Source of the DNA: an uncultured Pelagibacteraceae bacterium
Lineage (GTDB): Bacteria > Pseudomonadota > Alphaproteobacteria > Pelagibacterales > Pelagibacteraceae
NCBI GenBank assembly: GCA_902612325.1
Contig: CACMDB010000004.1
Location: 1 to 64,000, forward strand
Reading direction: 5' to 3'
Length of the DNA stretch: 64,000 bases
Within the stretch, counting starts at the first letter, position 1, and each line of letters opens with the position of its first letter. Both the position numbers and the translations under genes were made by a program. This document shows, piece after piece, positions 48,194 to 57,960 of this stretch. Below the pieces are notes generated by a model. That model saw nothing but the letters and a program-made list of their open reading frames with translations, was not told the origin of the DNA and ran no database searches.

Positions 48194-48314
48194 ATATGTT
48201 TTAGAAGATAGCTACATTGAGTTTTATATAAAATATTTGCAATTAGTCTATTAAATAACGTTCCAATTTGATTATTGTTAATTTAGATTATTAAATTATA
48301 AACTAATAACACCC

Positions 48315-50942
48315 ATGATAAGCGATAAATATATACATTCAAAAGTTGAAGATAAAATTTATGGTTATTGGGAGAAGAATAAATTATTTAAACCGCAAAA
48401 AAATTCAAAAAAATTTTCAATTGTAATTCCACCACCTAATGTAACTGGTAGTTTACATATGGGTCATGCTTTAAATAATTCAATTCAAGATTTGTTAGTT
48501 CGTTATTATCGTATGAATAATTATGAAACATTATGGCAACCCGGAACTGATCATGCAGGTATAGCCACCCAAGCACTTGTTGAGAGAAAATTAGAAAAAG
48601 AAAATTTAAGTAAAATTGACCTTGGTAGAGAAAAATTTATAGAAAAAGTATGGGAATGGAAAAATGAATATGGGGACATAATCATTAATCAACTAAAGAA
48701 ATTAGGATGTTCATGCGATTGGTCAAGAAATGCATTCACTATGGATGAAAATTTATCAAGATCAGTCATTAAGGTTTTTGTAGAATTACATAAAAAAAAA
48801 TTGATTTATAAAGCTGAAAAACTTGTAAATTGGGATACTGTTTTAAAAACCGCAATTTCAGATTTGGAAGTAGATCAAAGAGAGATGAATTCTAAGATCT
48901 ACTATATTAGATACCCAATAGACAATTCCTCTGAATTTATCACTATTGCCACAACAAGACCTGAGACAATGTTAGGAGATACTGCGATTGCGGTAAATCC
49001 GAAGGATAAAAGATATAAAAATCATGTTGGCAAAACTGTCACAATACCAATCGTAGGTAGAAAAATAAAAATTATTAAAGATAATTATGCTGATCCAGAG
49101 CAAGGAACTGGAGCACTTAAGATCACGCCAGCACATGATTTTAACGACTATGATGTTGGTCAAAGAAATAAATTAGAAATAATTAATGTTTTTACGGAAG
49201 AGGGAAAAATAAATGATAATGCTCCAAAAGATTATATTGGCTTAGATAGGTTTGATGCCCGTAAAAAAATATTAAATGAATTAAAAGAAAAAAATTTTTT
49301 TGTAAAAGAAGAAAACATCAAAAATAAAGTTCCATACGGTGATAGATCAAATTCAGTAATTGAACCTTTTTTAACAGAACAATGGTTTGTTGATGCAAAG
49401 AAATTAGCGATCAAAGCTAAAAAAATTGTGAAGACAAAAAAAACAAATTTCTTTCCAACTAACTGGTCTAAAACTTATTTTCAGTGGATGAATAATATTG
49501 AGCCATGGTGTATTTCACGACAATTATGGTGGGGACATCAAATACCAGCTTGGTATGGACCTGATCAAAAAATTTTTGTTGCGATCAATGAAAATGATGC
49601 AATTAAACAAGCAAAAAAATATTATAAAAAAGATGTAAAACTTACTAGAGATCCTGATGTTTTAGATACATGGTTTTCTTCAGGATTATGGCCATTCGCA
49701 ACTTTAGGTTGGCCTGAAAAAAAAGATTACGTAAAGAAATTTTACCCAACAACAGTTTTAGTAACAGGTTTTGATATTATTTTTTTCTGGGTAGCTAGAA
49801 TGATTATGTTCGGTATGGAATTTTTAAATAAAGAACCATTCAAAGATATTTATGTTCATGCGTTAGTTAGAGATGAAAAAGGACAAAAAATGTCTAAGTC
49901 AAAAGGAAACGTTATTGATCCATTAGATCTAATTGAAAAATATAGCGCTGATGCATTACGTTTTACTTTACTTTCTATGGCGTCTCCAGGAACTGACGTT
50001 AAACTTTCAGAAGATAGAGTAAAAGGATATAGAAACTTTTTAAATAAATTATGGAATGCTAATAATTTTTTAATCACTAATAAATGTGATTTTAAAAAAA
50101 CCAATAAAGTTCCAAAAATCACATTAAATATCAATAAATGGATCTATTCTGAGTTAATAGAAACTAAAAATAAAATTCAAAAAAATATTGAGGATTATCG
50201 ATTTGATGAGGCGGCAAAAAATGCCTATCAATTTGCATGGCACTCATATTGTGATTGGTATATTGAGTTGTCTAAAACAATTCTGTACTCAGAGGATAAA
50301 AAGGCAAAAACAGAGGTAAAAGAAGTTTCTGCTTATGTTTTTAAGCAAATATTGGTTATGCTTCATCCTTTTATACCATTTGTAACCGAGGAAATTTGGT
50401 TAAAGAACAAATTTGATGAGTCTAATAAAAATTTCCTTATGTATAAAAATTGGCCTTCTGGAAAAATCAAAAAAGACCAATCTCTTAAAGAAGTTGAAAA
50501 AATTATTAAAATTATCTCTGAATTAAGATCATTTAAAAATGAATTAAATGTCAGCCCTGGTTCATTTGTAGATGTTGCAATTAATAAAATTGCTAAAAAA
50601 AACAAATTATTAGTTAATAATAATGATATTATTTTAAAAAAACTGGGTCGTATCAACAATTTTTTTGATAAAGAACAGGATAAACCCTCTGCTACACTTG
50701 TCATTTCTGGGGACATTTTTAAGATTTATTTTGATGAAAATGTTGATCTTAATTTGATTAAAGAAAACTTACAAAAACGTCAGAACAAATATCAAGACGA
50801 ACTAGATAAGATTTCTCAACGATTATCCAATAAAGGCTTTACAGATAGAGCACCAAAAAATATTGTTGAACAAGAAAAAACTAACTATAGTAGTCTTAAA
50901 GATAATATCAAAAAAATATCTTTAACTATTGAGAGTTTATAA
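48315..50942 (+). CDS. valS: Valyl-tRNA synthetase
   Basis: Class I synthetase charging tRNA-Val with editing of threonine; 875 residues. The HIGH motif is HMGH (48-51) in [13 protein letters not shown] and the KMSKS motif is in [10 protein letters not shown]. The CP1 editing domain ([12 protein letters not shown]) and the C-terminal coiled coil (last ~70 residues) are present. It overlaps ilvD by one base. The preceding 121-base gap (48194-48314) is AT-rich and shows no clear structure. Confidence 0.97.
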   Translation: MISDKYIHSKVEDKIYGYWEKNKLFKPQKNSKKFSIVIPPPNVTGSLHMGHALNNSIQDLLVRYYRMNNYETLWQPGTDHAGIATQALVERKLEKENLSKIDLGREKFIEKVWEWKNEYGDIIINQLKKLGCSCDWSRNAFTMDENLSRSVIKVFVELHKKKLIYKAEKLVNWDTVLKTAISDLEVDQREMNSKIYYIRYPIDNSSEFITIATTRPETMLGDTAIAVNPKDKRYKNHVGKTVTIPIVGRKIKIIKDNYADPEQGTGALKITPAHDFNDYDVGQRNKLEIINVFTEEGKINDNAPKDYIGLDRFDARKKILNELKEKNFFVKEENIKNKVPYGDRSNSVIEPFLTEQWFVDAKKLAIKAKKIVKTKKTNFFPTNWSKTYFQWMNNIEPWCISRQLWWGHQIPAWYGPDQKIFVAINENDAIKQAKKYYKKDVKLTRDPDVLDTWFSSGLWPFATLGWPEKKDYVKKFYPTTVLVTGFDIIFFWVARMIMFGMEFLNKEPFKDIYVHALVRDEKGQKMSKSKGNVIDPLDLIEKYSADALRFTLLSMASPGTDVKLSEDRVKGYRNFLNKLWNANNFLITNKCDFKKTNKVPKITLNINKWIYSELIETKNKIQKNIEDYRFDEAAKNAYQFAWHSYCDWYIELSKTILYSEDKKAKTEVKEVSAYVFKQILVMLHPFIPFVTEEIWLKNKFDESNKNFLMYKNWPSGKIKKDQSLKEVEKIIKIISELRSFKNELNVSPGSFVDVAINKIAKKNKLLVNNNDIILKKLGRINNFFDKEQDKPSATLVISGDIFKIYFDENVDLNLIKENLQKRQNKYQDELDKISQRLSNKGFTDRAPKNIVEQEKTNYSSLKDNIKKISLTIESL

Positions 50943-52660
50943 TGCGGAAATTTAATAAAAAAAAATTACCTAGTAGACATACATCCTTAGGTCCAGATAG
51001 AGCACCTCATAGATCTTTTTATTATGCAATGGGTGAAACTGAAAAAGATGTATCAAAACCATTTATAGGAGTTGTATCAACTTGGAATGAAGCTGCTCCG
51101 TGCAACATTGCCCTTATGCGACAAGCGCAATCAGTGAAAAAGGGGGTTAGAGCATCAGGTGGTACACCAAGAGAATTTTGCACAATTACGGTTACTGATG
51201 GTATTGCCATGGGTCATGAAGGAATGAAATCGTCTTTAATTTCAAGAGAAGTCATTGCTGATAGTGCTGAATTAACTGTAAGAGGTCATTGTTATGATGC
51301 ATTAGTAGGTATCGCAGGTTGTGATAAATCTTTACCAGGATTAATGATGTCTATGGTTAGATTAAATGTACCAAGTGTATTTATATATGGCGGTTCAATC
51401 CTTCCGGGAAAATATAAAGGTAAAGATGTAACTGTAGTTGATGTTTTTGAAGCGGTTGGAAAACATTCATCAGGTCAAATGTCTGCTAAAGAATTAAGAA
51501 AATTAGAATTAGTAGCGTGTCCTACAGCGGGAGCGTGTGGTGGTCAGTTTACTGCAAATACAATGGCATGTGTTTCAGAAGCAATCGGTTTAGCGTTACC
51601 TTATTCAGCAGGAACACCAGCTCCATATGAAGAAAGAGATAAGTATGCAAAAGCAAGTGGTCGAATGGTTATGGAATTATTAGCAAAAAAAATTAAACCA
51701 AGAGATATTGTTACAAGAAAAGCGTTAGAGAACGCTGCAACAATAGTTGCTGCAACAGGGGGTTCAACAAATGCAGCATTACACTTACCAGCAATTGCAA
51801 ATGAAGCAGGAATTAAATTTGATTTAATGGATGTTGCAAAAATATTTAAAAGAACACCTTATCTTGCTGATTTAAAACCAGGTGGAAAATATGTTGCTAA
51901 AGATATGTGGTTAGCAGGTGGTGTGCCGATGCTTTTAAAAACTCTTTATGATGGTGGATATATTCATGGAGATTGCATGACCGTTACAGGTAAAACTATG
52001 AAAGAAAATTTAAAAGGTATTAAATTTAATCCAAAACAAAAAGTTTTAAGAGCTTATAACAGACCTTTATCACCAGATGGGGGTGTTGTAGGATTAAAAG
52101 GAAATTTAGCTCCAGAAGGTGCAATTGTAAAAATTGCTGGTCTTAAAAAATTACAATTTACTGGAAGAGCAAGATGTTTTGATAATGAAGAAAGTGCGAT
52201 GAAAGCAGTTCAAAGCAGAAAATATAAAGATGGTGATGTAATTATTATTAGATACGAAGGCCCAGTTGGTGGACCAGGTATGAGAGAAATGCTTTCAACA
52301 ACTGGTGCAATTTATGGTCAAGGTAAAGGCGAGAAAGTTGCTTTAATCACTGATGGAAGATTTTCTGGCGCAACAAGAGGATTTTGTGTTGGTCACGTAG
52401 GTCCAGAGGCAGCTTTAGGAGGACCTATAGCTCTTTTACGTAATGGTGATTTAATTGATATTGATGCTAAAAAAGGAACAATTAATGTTCGTTTAACAAG
52501 AGCACAATTGGCATCAAGAAAAAGAAAGTGGAAGGCTAAAAAATCTGATTTTGGCTCAGGCACTCTTTGGAAATATGCACAAACAGTTGGGCCAGCAAGT
52601 TTAGGAGCCCCAACTCACCCTGGTAAGAAAAAAGAAGTTAAGGAATATTCAAAAATTTAA
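50942..52660 (+). CDS. ilvD: Dihydroxy-acid dehydratase
   Basis: Third step of branched-chain amino acid synthesis. It has 572 residues. Iron-sulfur ligand cysteines are visible: C54 in EAAPCNIAL, one in [12 protein letters not shown] and one in [30 protein letters not shown] is the C-terminal signature. Codon use is more GC-tolerant than in surrounding genes, suggesting strong expression. It follows valS, so a valine-related enzyme and valine charging share a transcript. Confidence 0.96.
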   Translation: MRKFNKKKLPSRHTSLGPDRAPHRSFYYAMGETEKDVSKPFIGVVSTWNEAAPCNIALMRQAQSVKKGVRASGGTPREFCTITVTDGIAMGHEGMKSSLISREVIADSAELTVRGHCYDALVGIAGCDKSLPGLMMSMVRLNVPSVFIYGGSILPGKYKGKDVTVVDVFEAVGKHSSGQMSAKELRKLELVACPTAGACGGQFTANTMACVSEAIGLALPYSAGTPAPYEERDKYAKASGRMVMELLAKKIKPRDIVTRKALENAATIVAATGGSTNAALHLPAIANEAGIKFDLMDVAKIFKRTPYLADLKPGGKYVAKDMWLAGGVPMLLKTLYDGGYIHGDCMTVTGKTMKENLKGIKFNPKQKVLRAYNRPLSPDGGVVGLKGNLAPEGAIVKIAGLKKLQFTGRARCFDNEESAMKAVQSRKYKDGDVIIIRYEGPVGGPGMREMLSTTGAIYGQGKGEKVALITDGRFSGATRGFCVGHVGPEAALGGPIALLRNGDLIDIDAKKGTINVRLTRAQLASRKRKWKAKKSDFGSGTLWKYAQTVGPASLGAPTHPGKKKEVKEYSKI

Positions 52661-53850
52661 TGAAAATTCGCCCAGTTATTTTATGTGGTGGCGCTGGAAC
52701 AAGACTTTGGCCAAAAGCTAAAAAACATCAAGCGAAACAATTTATTGATTTTGGTAATTGGACTTTATTAGGCAAAACTTTAGAGAGAGTTAAAGCATCT
52801 ATATATGATGCACCAATTATAAGCACTAATGCAAAATATTTAAGACAAGTAAAACAACATTTAAAAAAACACAAAATAAGAAAATTCAAGATAGTTTTAG
52901 AGCCAGCAAAAAGAAATACTGCACCCGCTATATTAAGTACGGCTTTAATTAAAGACATTCCAATCAAACAACCATTAATGTTTTTGGCTGCTGATCATTT
53001 GATAGAAAAAGTTGGTTTATTCAATAAAGCTATCAAAAAAAATCAAAAGAAACTTACTCAAAACAATATCTTTATTTTTGGGATTAAACCCAAAATGCCC
53101 TCAAGTGAATTTGGTTATTTTTTAACAAAAAGTAACAAAGTAACTAGATTTGTAGAAAAACCCAAAAAGGCTAAAGCTAAACAAATAATTAGTAAAAAAG
53201 GTTATTGGAATTCTGGAATGTTTTATTTGAGAAAAGACTCAATAATAAATAATTTTAAGAAATACCAACCAAATATTTATCGAAATTGTAATAAAGCAGT
53301 ATTAAAAGCAAAATATAAAAGTAATGTATATTATTTAAACAAACAATCTTTCACAAAAGCAAAAGCCAAGTCTTTTGACTATGCAATATTAGAAAAAACC
53401 AAAGATATAAATGCTATCAAATTAGATATTCCTTGGTCTGATTTAGGATCTTGGAAAGAAATCTGTAAGATGTATGGACGAAATAAAAGACATTATTTTA
53501 AAAAGAAGAATGTATTTCATAGACCTTGGGGTAGTTATGTAAATCTATTTAATGGTAAGGAATTCTTAATTAAAGAATTATATGTAAAACCAAAAGGTAT
53601 ATTAAGTCTTCAAAAACATCATCATAGAGCTGAACATTGGGTAGTTACTCATGGTGAACCTAAAATTACTTTAAATAAGAAATATTTCACTATGAAACCT
53701 GATGAAACTATTTTTATTCCACTAGGTGCAATCCATAGAATAGAAAATCCCTATAAAAAACCAGTTAAAATAATTGAAGCTCAAGTAGGCTCGATTTTAA
53801 AAGAAACAGATATAGTGAGATATCAAGATATTTATGGCAGAGTAAAATAA
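52660..53850 (+). CDS. Mannose-1-phosphate guanylyltransferase with mannose-6-phosphate isomerase-type cupin
   Basis: Makes GDP-mannose for surface glycans or glycolipids. It has 396 residues. The nucleotidyltransferase domain (about 1-265) begins CGGAGTRLWPKAKKHQAKQF, where the usual PKQF reads AKQF. SSEFGYF, FVEKPKKAKAKQI and WNSGMFYLRK follow. The C-terminal cupin (about 285-396) has the zinc-site-like QKHHHRAEHWVVTHGE. It is shorter than typical ManC/AlgA (~470). It starts on the ilvD stop (TAATG). Confidence 0.92.
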   Translation: MKIRPVILCGGAGTRLWPKAKKHQAKQFIDFGNWTLLGKTLERVKASIYDAPIISTNAKYLRQVKQHLKKHKIRKFKIVLEPAKRNTAPAILSTALIKDIPIKQPLMFLAADHLIEKVGLFNKAIKKNQKKLTQNNIFIFGIKPKMPSSEFGYFLTKSNKVTRFVEKPKKAKAKQIISKKGYWNSGMFYLRKDSIINNFKKYQPNIYRNCNKAVLKAKYKSNVYYLNKQSFTKAKAKSFDYAILEKTKDINAIKLDIPWSDLGSWKEICKMYGRNKRHYFKKKNVFHRPWGSYVNLFNGKEFLIKELYVKPKGILSLQKHHHRAEHWVVTHGEPKITLNKKYFTMKPDETIFIPLGAIHRIENPYKKPVKIIEAQVGSILKETDIVRYQDIYGRVK

Positions 53851-53859
53851 TTATTTTAC
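53842..53859. repeat. Perfect 18-bp palindrome spanning two convergent stop codons
   Basis: GTAAAATAATTATTTTAC reads identically on both strands. Each half is the last three codons (Val-Lys-stop) of one gene: the guanylyltransferase on the plus strand and the lipid kinase on the minus strand. The two TAA stops abut without a spacer. It could form a weak bidirectional hairpin, but lacks GC pairs. Confidence 0.7.
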
Positions 53860-54735
53860 AAGAAAATTCACTTTTTTATTTGATAGATTTAAATGAATTT
53901 TTTTATATGAACCAAAATTATCTCCATCAATTTGAACAGGTATCAAATCATTTCCATCAATAGTAATGTTTTGTGAATAAGTAGTAATAACATTTTTATT
54001 TTTACTTAAATCACCATTAAGAATTATTAAAAATATAGAATATAATAAATTGATCCTAGTTAAATCCTTAAATATATATGTGACTATTTTATTTTCAAAA
54101 ATATTTGTTTTATTTATTTTATGATGTCCAGCGTAATATTTGGTATTTGAGGATAATATCCAGTCTGCTTGATAAAATTGTCCATCAAAAGTAACATTTA
54201 ATTTTTTATTATTCATAAATAAGAAATATTGAAAACCTTTGATACCAAATATAATTTTACCTAGAATCTTTTTAATTTTTGAATTAATTGAATGAACAAT
54301 TTTTGCATCCCACCCTATACCAGCCATTAAAAAGAAATAATTCTCGTTAATTTTTACAAGATTAGAGGATTTATAATTTTTAGAAACCAACACATTTACT
54401 ATATCATCAACTTTTTTATTCATTGATAATTCAGCTTGAAGCAAATTTGCAGTGCCAGCAGGAATATAACCTATGGCAAAATCGTCTTTAAAATCAAAAT
54501 TATTTTTAATTAATTCATTAATTGCAAAAGAAACTGAACCATCACCACCAGCTACTATTAGTCGATCATAATTTTTTTGATTAAAATTTTTGAAAATTTT
54601 CTTAGCTTGATTTATTGTTTTTGTTTCAAAGTAGTCTACAGAAATATTCTCTTTTAACTTAGATAAAATCCTATTTATGAATATAGATTTTCTTCCAGAG
54701 GAAGAATTCAAATTATAAATCAAACAACATAACAT
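53851..54735 (-). CDS. Diacylglycerol kinase / YegS-like lipid kinase
   Basis: A DAGK_cat-fold lipid kinase of 294 residues. The N-terminal NLNSSSGRK and nucleotide-binding GGDGS (63-67, usually GGDGT) with AGTANLLQ are the family motifs, and AGIGWDAKIVH is also typical. It probably phosphorylates diacylglycerol or a related lipid at the inner membrane. It is divergent from the PlcP-like gene, and a Pho-box-like repeat in the correct orientation lies 66 bases upstream of its start, suggesting control by PhoB. Confidence 0.88.
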   Translation of the reverse strand: MLCCLIYNLNSSSGRKSIFINRILSKLKENISVDYFETKTINQAKKIFKNFNQKNYDRLIVAGGDGSVSFAINELIKNNFDFKDDFAIGYIPAGTANLLQAELSMNKKVDDIVNVLVSKNYKSSNLVKINENYFFLMAGIGWDAKIVHSINSKIKKILGKIIFGIKGFQYFLFMNNKKLNVTFDGQFYQADWILSSNTKYYAGHHKINKTNIFENKIVTYIFKDLTRINLLYSIFLIILNGDLSKNKNVITTYSQNITIDGNDLIPVQIDGDNFGSYKKIHLNLSNKKVNFLVK

Positions 54736-54754
54736 AATTAATCCTTAAAAAATT

Positions 54755-54772
54755 TTTAACAAATTTGTAACA
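54755..54772 (+). promoter_or_regulatory. Pho box for plcP (plus orientation)
   Basis: TTTAACA-AATT-TGTAACA: two 7-bp units with an 11-bp period, the geometry of PhoB sites, 61 bases upstream of the plcP-like ATG. A weaker third unit, CTTAAAA (54744-54750), continues the period upstream. ATAAGA ten bases downstream could be the -10. Confidence 0.72.
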
Positions 54773-54801
54773 TTCAAATGAAATAAGAAGTAAATGATTC
54801 G

Positions 54802-54819
54802 TGTTACAGTTGTATTAAA
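54802..54819 (-). promoter_or_regulatory. Pho box for the lipid kinase gene (minus orientation)
   Basis: Read on the minus strand, 54819-54802 is TTTAATA-N4-TGTAACA, identical in both 7-bp units and spacing to the first two units of the pstS box. It ends 66 bases before the kinase start codon at 54735. No convincing third unit. Confidence 0.68.
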
Positions 54820-54833
54820 ATATTGGTCTTTAA

Positions 54834-55646
54834 ATGTCTAATTTACTTAAATATAAAAGTATATTTATTTCTGATGTTCATTTAGGTACCAAGGGTTGTC
54901 AGGCGAAAAAACTTTTAGAGTTTTTTAAAAACTCAAGATCCGAAAATCTTTATCTTGTAGGGGACATTATAGATATCTGGGAAATGCAAAAAAGTTTTTT
55001 TTGGCCTCAAGAGCATAATGATGTAATCCAAAAAATTTTAAGAAAAGCTAGACATGGTACCAAAGTTTTCTACATAATGGGTAATCATGACGAAATGTTA
55101 AGAAAATTTATTCCAATGCATTTTGGTGACATCCATATGGTTAATAGAGTTATTCATGAAACAAATGCAGGAAAAAAATATGTTGTTGTTCATGGTGATG
55201 CTTGGGATGGTGTTATGAAACATGCTAAATGGTTATCTAAACTTGGATCAATAACCTATAATTTACTATTAAAATTAAATGTAATAATTAATTTTTTTAG
55301 AAGATTGAGAGGAAAAGAATATTGGTCTCTTGCAAAATTTTTAAAGTATAAAGTCAAAAATGCAGTTAAATATATTGGTGAATATGAAAAAACACTTTCA
55401 GATTATGCAAAAAGAAAAAAATTTGATGGAATTATTTGTGGCCATATCCATCATGCTGAGGATAGAGATTTTAATGGGGTCAATTATTTAAATTGTGGAG
55501 ACTGGGTAGAATCTTGCACTGCATTAGCCGAAAATTACGATGGTAGCTTTGAAATATTATATTGGGATAAAATAAGAGAACAATATTTAGACACTCAAGA
55601 AATAATTAAACCTATTAAAAATGAAGACTTAAAAAAAGCTTCGTAA
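54834..55646 (+). CDS. plcP: PlcP-like metallophosphoesterase (phospholipid headgroup removal)
   Basis: A calcineurin-like phosphoesterase of 270 residues. Metal ligands are visible: D14 and H16 (SDVHLG), D44 (VGDIIDIW), N84 and H85 (GNHDE), H120 (VHGDAWD), H204 and H206 (GHIHHAE). It resembles both LpxH and the PlcP phospholipase C of rhizobia and marine bacteria. Because lpxI is present, and because of the Pho box upstream and the glycosyltransferase downstream, I prefer PlcP, which releases diacylglycerol from phospholipids under phosphate starvation. No signal peptide, so it acts on the cytoplasmic side. Confidence 0.85.
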   Translation: MSNLLKYKSIFISDVHLGTKGCQAKKLLEFFKNSRSENLYLVGDIIDIWEMQKSFFWPQEHNDVIQKILRKARHGTKVFYIMGNHDEMLRKFIPMHFGDIHMVNRVIHETNAGKKYVVVHGDAWDGVMKHAKWLSKLGSITYNLLLKLNVIINFFRRLRGKEYWSLAKFLKYKVKNAVKYIGEYEKTLSDYAKRKKFDGIICGHIHHAEDRDFNGVNYLNCGDWVESCTALAENYDGSFEILYWDKIREQYLDTQEIIKPIKNEDLKKAS

Positions 55647-55649
55647 TTA

Positions 55650-56657
55650 ATGAAAATTTTAATCGCAACAGATGCATATTTTCCACAAGTAAATGGTGTT
55701 GTAAGAACCTTGCATGAAACAGGTAAAATTTTAAAAGAACAAGGTCATAGAATAGAATATATCACACCAGAATTATTTTTAACTTTTCCGATGCCAAAAT
55801 ATAATGAAATTAGAATATCTATTAATGTTTGGCCAAGAGTTGGTAGCTTAATAAAGAAAATAAAACCTGATGCAATTCATATAGCTACTGAAGGTCCTAT
55901 AGGGACTATGGCAAGAAGATATTGTTTGAAGAATAAACTAAAGTTTACCACAAGTTTTCATACAAGATTTGATAAATATCTTAAGCTTTACTTTCCTATT
56001 ATACCTGCAAAATGGGCTGAAAAATTCTTAGCAAACTTTCATAACAAGGCTGAGAGAATCTTAGTAACAACAGAATCTATGAGAAAAGAATTAATCGATA
56101 TAGGTATAGATAATAATAAAATGATTACTTGGACAAGAGGAGGCAATCATGGAGCTTTTAAGAGTCCGAAAAAAATTGATTTACCACATAAAAGACCGAT
56201 TTGGATTTATGTTGGAAGAGTTGCAGTTGAAAAAAACATAAGAGCTTTTTTAGAATGTGATTTAGAGGGTACAAAAATGATAATAGGAAAGGGACCTGAT
56301 TTAAAAAAATTAAAAAAAGAATTTCCTAAAGATATTTTTTTAGGAGAAAAAACAAACGGTGAATTAGCGTCTCATTTTGCATCTTCCGATGTTTTTGTAT
56401 TTCCAAGTAAAACAGATACATTTGGAATTGTAGTTTGTGAGTCTTTAAATTGCGGAACACCTGTAGCTGCTTATCCTGTTCCAGGTCCTAAAGATATATT
56501 TGAGGGTTCCAAAATAAATTGTTTAGATAATGATCTTAAAGTTTCAGCTCATAAAGCTTTGAAAGTTAATAGAAATGATTGTCTTGAATTTGCAAAAAAA
56601 TTCACTTGGGAAGAAACAGCAAAAATATTTTTTAACAATATTTCACCAAATCATTAG
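55650..56657 (+). CDS. GT4-family glycosyltransferase, likely Agt-type glycolipid synthase
   Basis: 335 residues with a GT-B fold. The N-terminal TDAYFPQVNGVVRT, TEGPIGTMAR and SFHTRFDKYL and the C-terminal EX7E-type FPSKTDTFGIVVCESLNCGTPVAA match GT4 enzymes such as the marine Agt/MgtA group. It starts three bases after the plcP-like gene. In marine heterotrophs, including SAR11, this pair converts phospholipids to mono- and glucuronosyl-diacylglycerol when phosphate is scarce. The sugar donor cannot be read from sequence; GDP-mannose from the gene at 52660 is one possibility. Confidence 0.85.
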   Translation: MKILIATDAYFPQVNGVVRTLHETGKILKEQGHRIEYITPELFLTFPMPKYNEIRISINVWPRVGSLIKKIKPDAIHIATEGPIGTMARRYCLKNKLKFTTSFHTRFDKYLKLYFPIIPAKWAEKFLANFHNKAERILVTTESMRKELIDIGIDNNKMITWTRGGNHGAFKSPKKIDLPHKRPIWIYVGRVAVEKNIRAFLECDLEGTKMIIGKGPDLKKLKKEFPKDIFLGEKTNGELASHFASSDVFVFPSKTDTFGIVVCESLNCGTPVAAYPVPGPKDIFEGSKINCLDNDLKVSAHKALKVNRNDCLEFAKKFTWEETAKIFFNNISPNH

Positions 56658-56722
56658 TTAATTTTTCCTTAATTTATTTGCATTAAAAAGTGTAATGATG
56701 CAAAATTAAGCCGTCTAAATTT

Positions 56723-57868
56723 ATGGAATATTTCATCATTCTACTTATAGTTGTTATAATTTATCTCCTCTATTTACTTAATCAAAAAAAAAACAAATCA
56801 ATAAATACTGCTACAATAATTAATAAAAGAGAGGAAAAAACCAAAAGAGTAATTATTGATGAACTTGAGGATCAGTTTTTTGCATTAAATAAATTTAACA
56901 TAATTAAATATGCTAATCCAAGTGCATTAAAAAGATTTGGAAGTAATTTAATTGATAAAAACATATCCTCTGTAATTCGAAAACCAGAATTAATAGATAA
57001 TATTGAAAAAGCTATCTTAGAAAATAAAACCAAAAATATTGATGTTGAAATAGACCTGCCATCATATCAGTTTTATAAAATTTATATTATTCCTGGTCCA
57101 ACTCATTTATTTACTGAACCAGATTCTGTTGTGTTATTTTTAAAAGATTTTACTGAAATTACAAAAGCACAAAAATTTAAAACTGATTTTGTAGCAAATG
57201 TAAGCCATGAATTAAGAACACCTTTAATGGCAATCAAAGGATCACTAGAAACAATTGAGGGCCCAGCGTCTGATGATGAAAAGGCTAAAAAAAAATTTAT
57301 GAAAATAATGACTGATCAATCAAATAGAATGGAAAATTTAATTAATGATCTTTTAATACTAACAAGAATTGAATTAGAAGAACACATAAGGCCAAACTCT
57401 TTAGTTGATATAAATGATCTTTTCAAAACAATCATCAGTAATTTTGAGATTGTTTTAAAAAGAAAGAAATTAAATATTAATTTATCTCTCGCCAATCCAA
57501 CAGTTGTTATTGGAGATGAAAAAAAATTACAAACTGTTTTTTCTAATCTTTTAGATAATGCAATTAAGTATTCAAAGGAAAATAAGTCTATTTTTATATC
57601 AAGCAAAATTAGCGATGGTAAATTGTTAGAAAAAAATTTTATGATCAGTATTAAAGACGAAGGTGTTGGCATTCCTCAAAGATATATTTCTAGAATTACA
57701 GAAAGATTTTTTAGGGTAGATCTTGAACAAAGTAACAAGGTTGGTGGAACCGGTTTAGGATTAGCTATTGTTAAACATATAGTTACTCAACATCGCGGAC
57801 ACTATGAGATTCTAAGTGAGGAAAACCAAGGAACTGAAATTCAAATTTATTTACCAGCGAAAACTTAA
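56723..57868 (+). CDS. phoR: Phosphate regulon sensor histidine kinase PhoR
   Basis: Controls PhoB phosphorylation according to the activity of the Pst transporter. It has 381 residues: one N-terminal membrane helix (2-20), a PAS-like domain (about 45-145), HisKA with H162 in FVANVSHELRTPL, and the ATPase domain (LLDNAIKYS, DEGVGIP, GGTGLGLAIVKH). It precedes pstSCAB-phoU-phoB by one gene; in many alphaproteobacteria phoR directly precedes pstS or pstC. Its upstream 65-base gap has only a poor Pho-box resemblance. Confidence 0.93.
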   Translation: MEYFIILLIVVIIYLLYLLNQKKNKSINTATIINKREEKTKRVIIDELEDQFFALNKFNIIKYANPSALKRFGSNLIDKNISSVIRKPELIDNIEKAILENKTKNIDVEIDLPSYQFYKIYIIPGPTHLFTEPDSVVLFLKDFTEITKAQKFKTDFVANVSHELRTPLMAIKGSLETIEGPASDDEKAKKKFMKIMTDQSNRMENLINDLLILTRIELEEHIRPNSLVDINDLFKTIISNFEIVLKRKKLNINLSLANPTVVIGDEKKLQTVFSNLLDNAIKYSKENKSIFISSKISDGKLLEKNFMISIKDEGVGIPQRYISRITERFFRVDLEQSNKVGGTGLGLAIVKHIVTQHRGHYEILSEENQGTEIQIYLPAKT

Positions 57869-57960
57869 ATTTAAAAAATATTATATTGTAATAGTTTTAG
57901 AAGGTTTTTTTTAACAATTCTTTACTTGATTAATGTTAATCTTTTAATTAATTTTTTTAT
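57869..57960 (+). promoter_or_regulatory. Gap upstream of the secreted protein gene; possible degenerate Pho box and inverted repeat
   Basis: TTTAACA-ATTC-TTTACTT (57910-57927) has the Pho-box period and the same spacer as the pstS site but a poor second unit. GATTAATGTTAATC (57928-57941) is a 6-2-6 inverted repeat just after it. The rest is AT-rich. Either could be an operator; neither is strong. Confidence 0.3.

Noticed and set aside
54834..55646. Calling this gene lpxH
   Set aside because: lpxI already supplies that step within the lipid A cluster, and the Pho box and neighbouring glycosyltransferase fit PlcP better. Phylogeny would be decisive.
56680..56697. TGTAATG with a possible upstream repeat, a candidate Pho box for phoR
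   Set aside because: The unit 11 bp upstream is GCATTAA, a poor match, and the site lies only 25 bases from the phoR ATG, unlike the 61-69 bases at the three good boxes.
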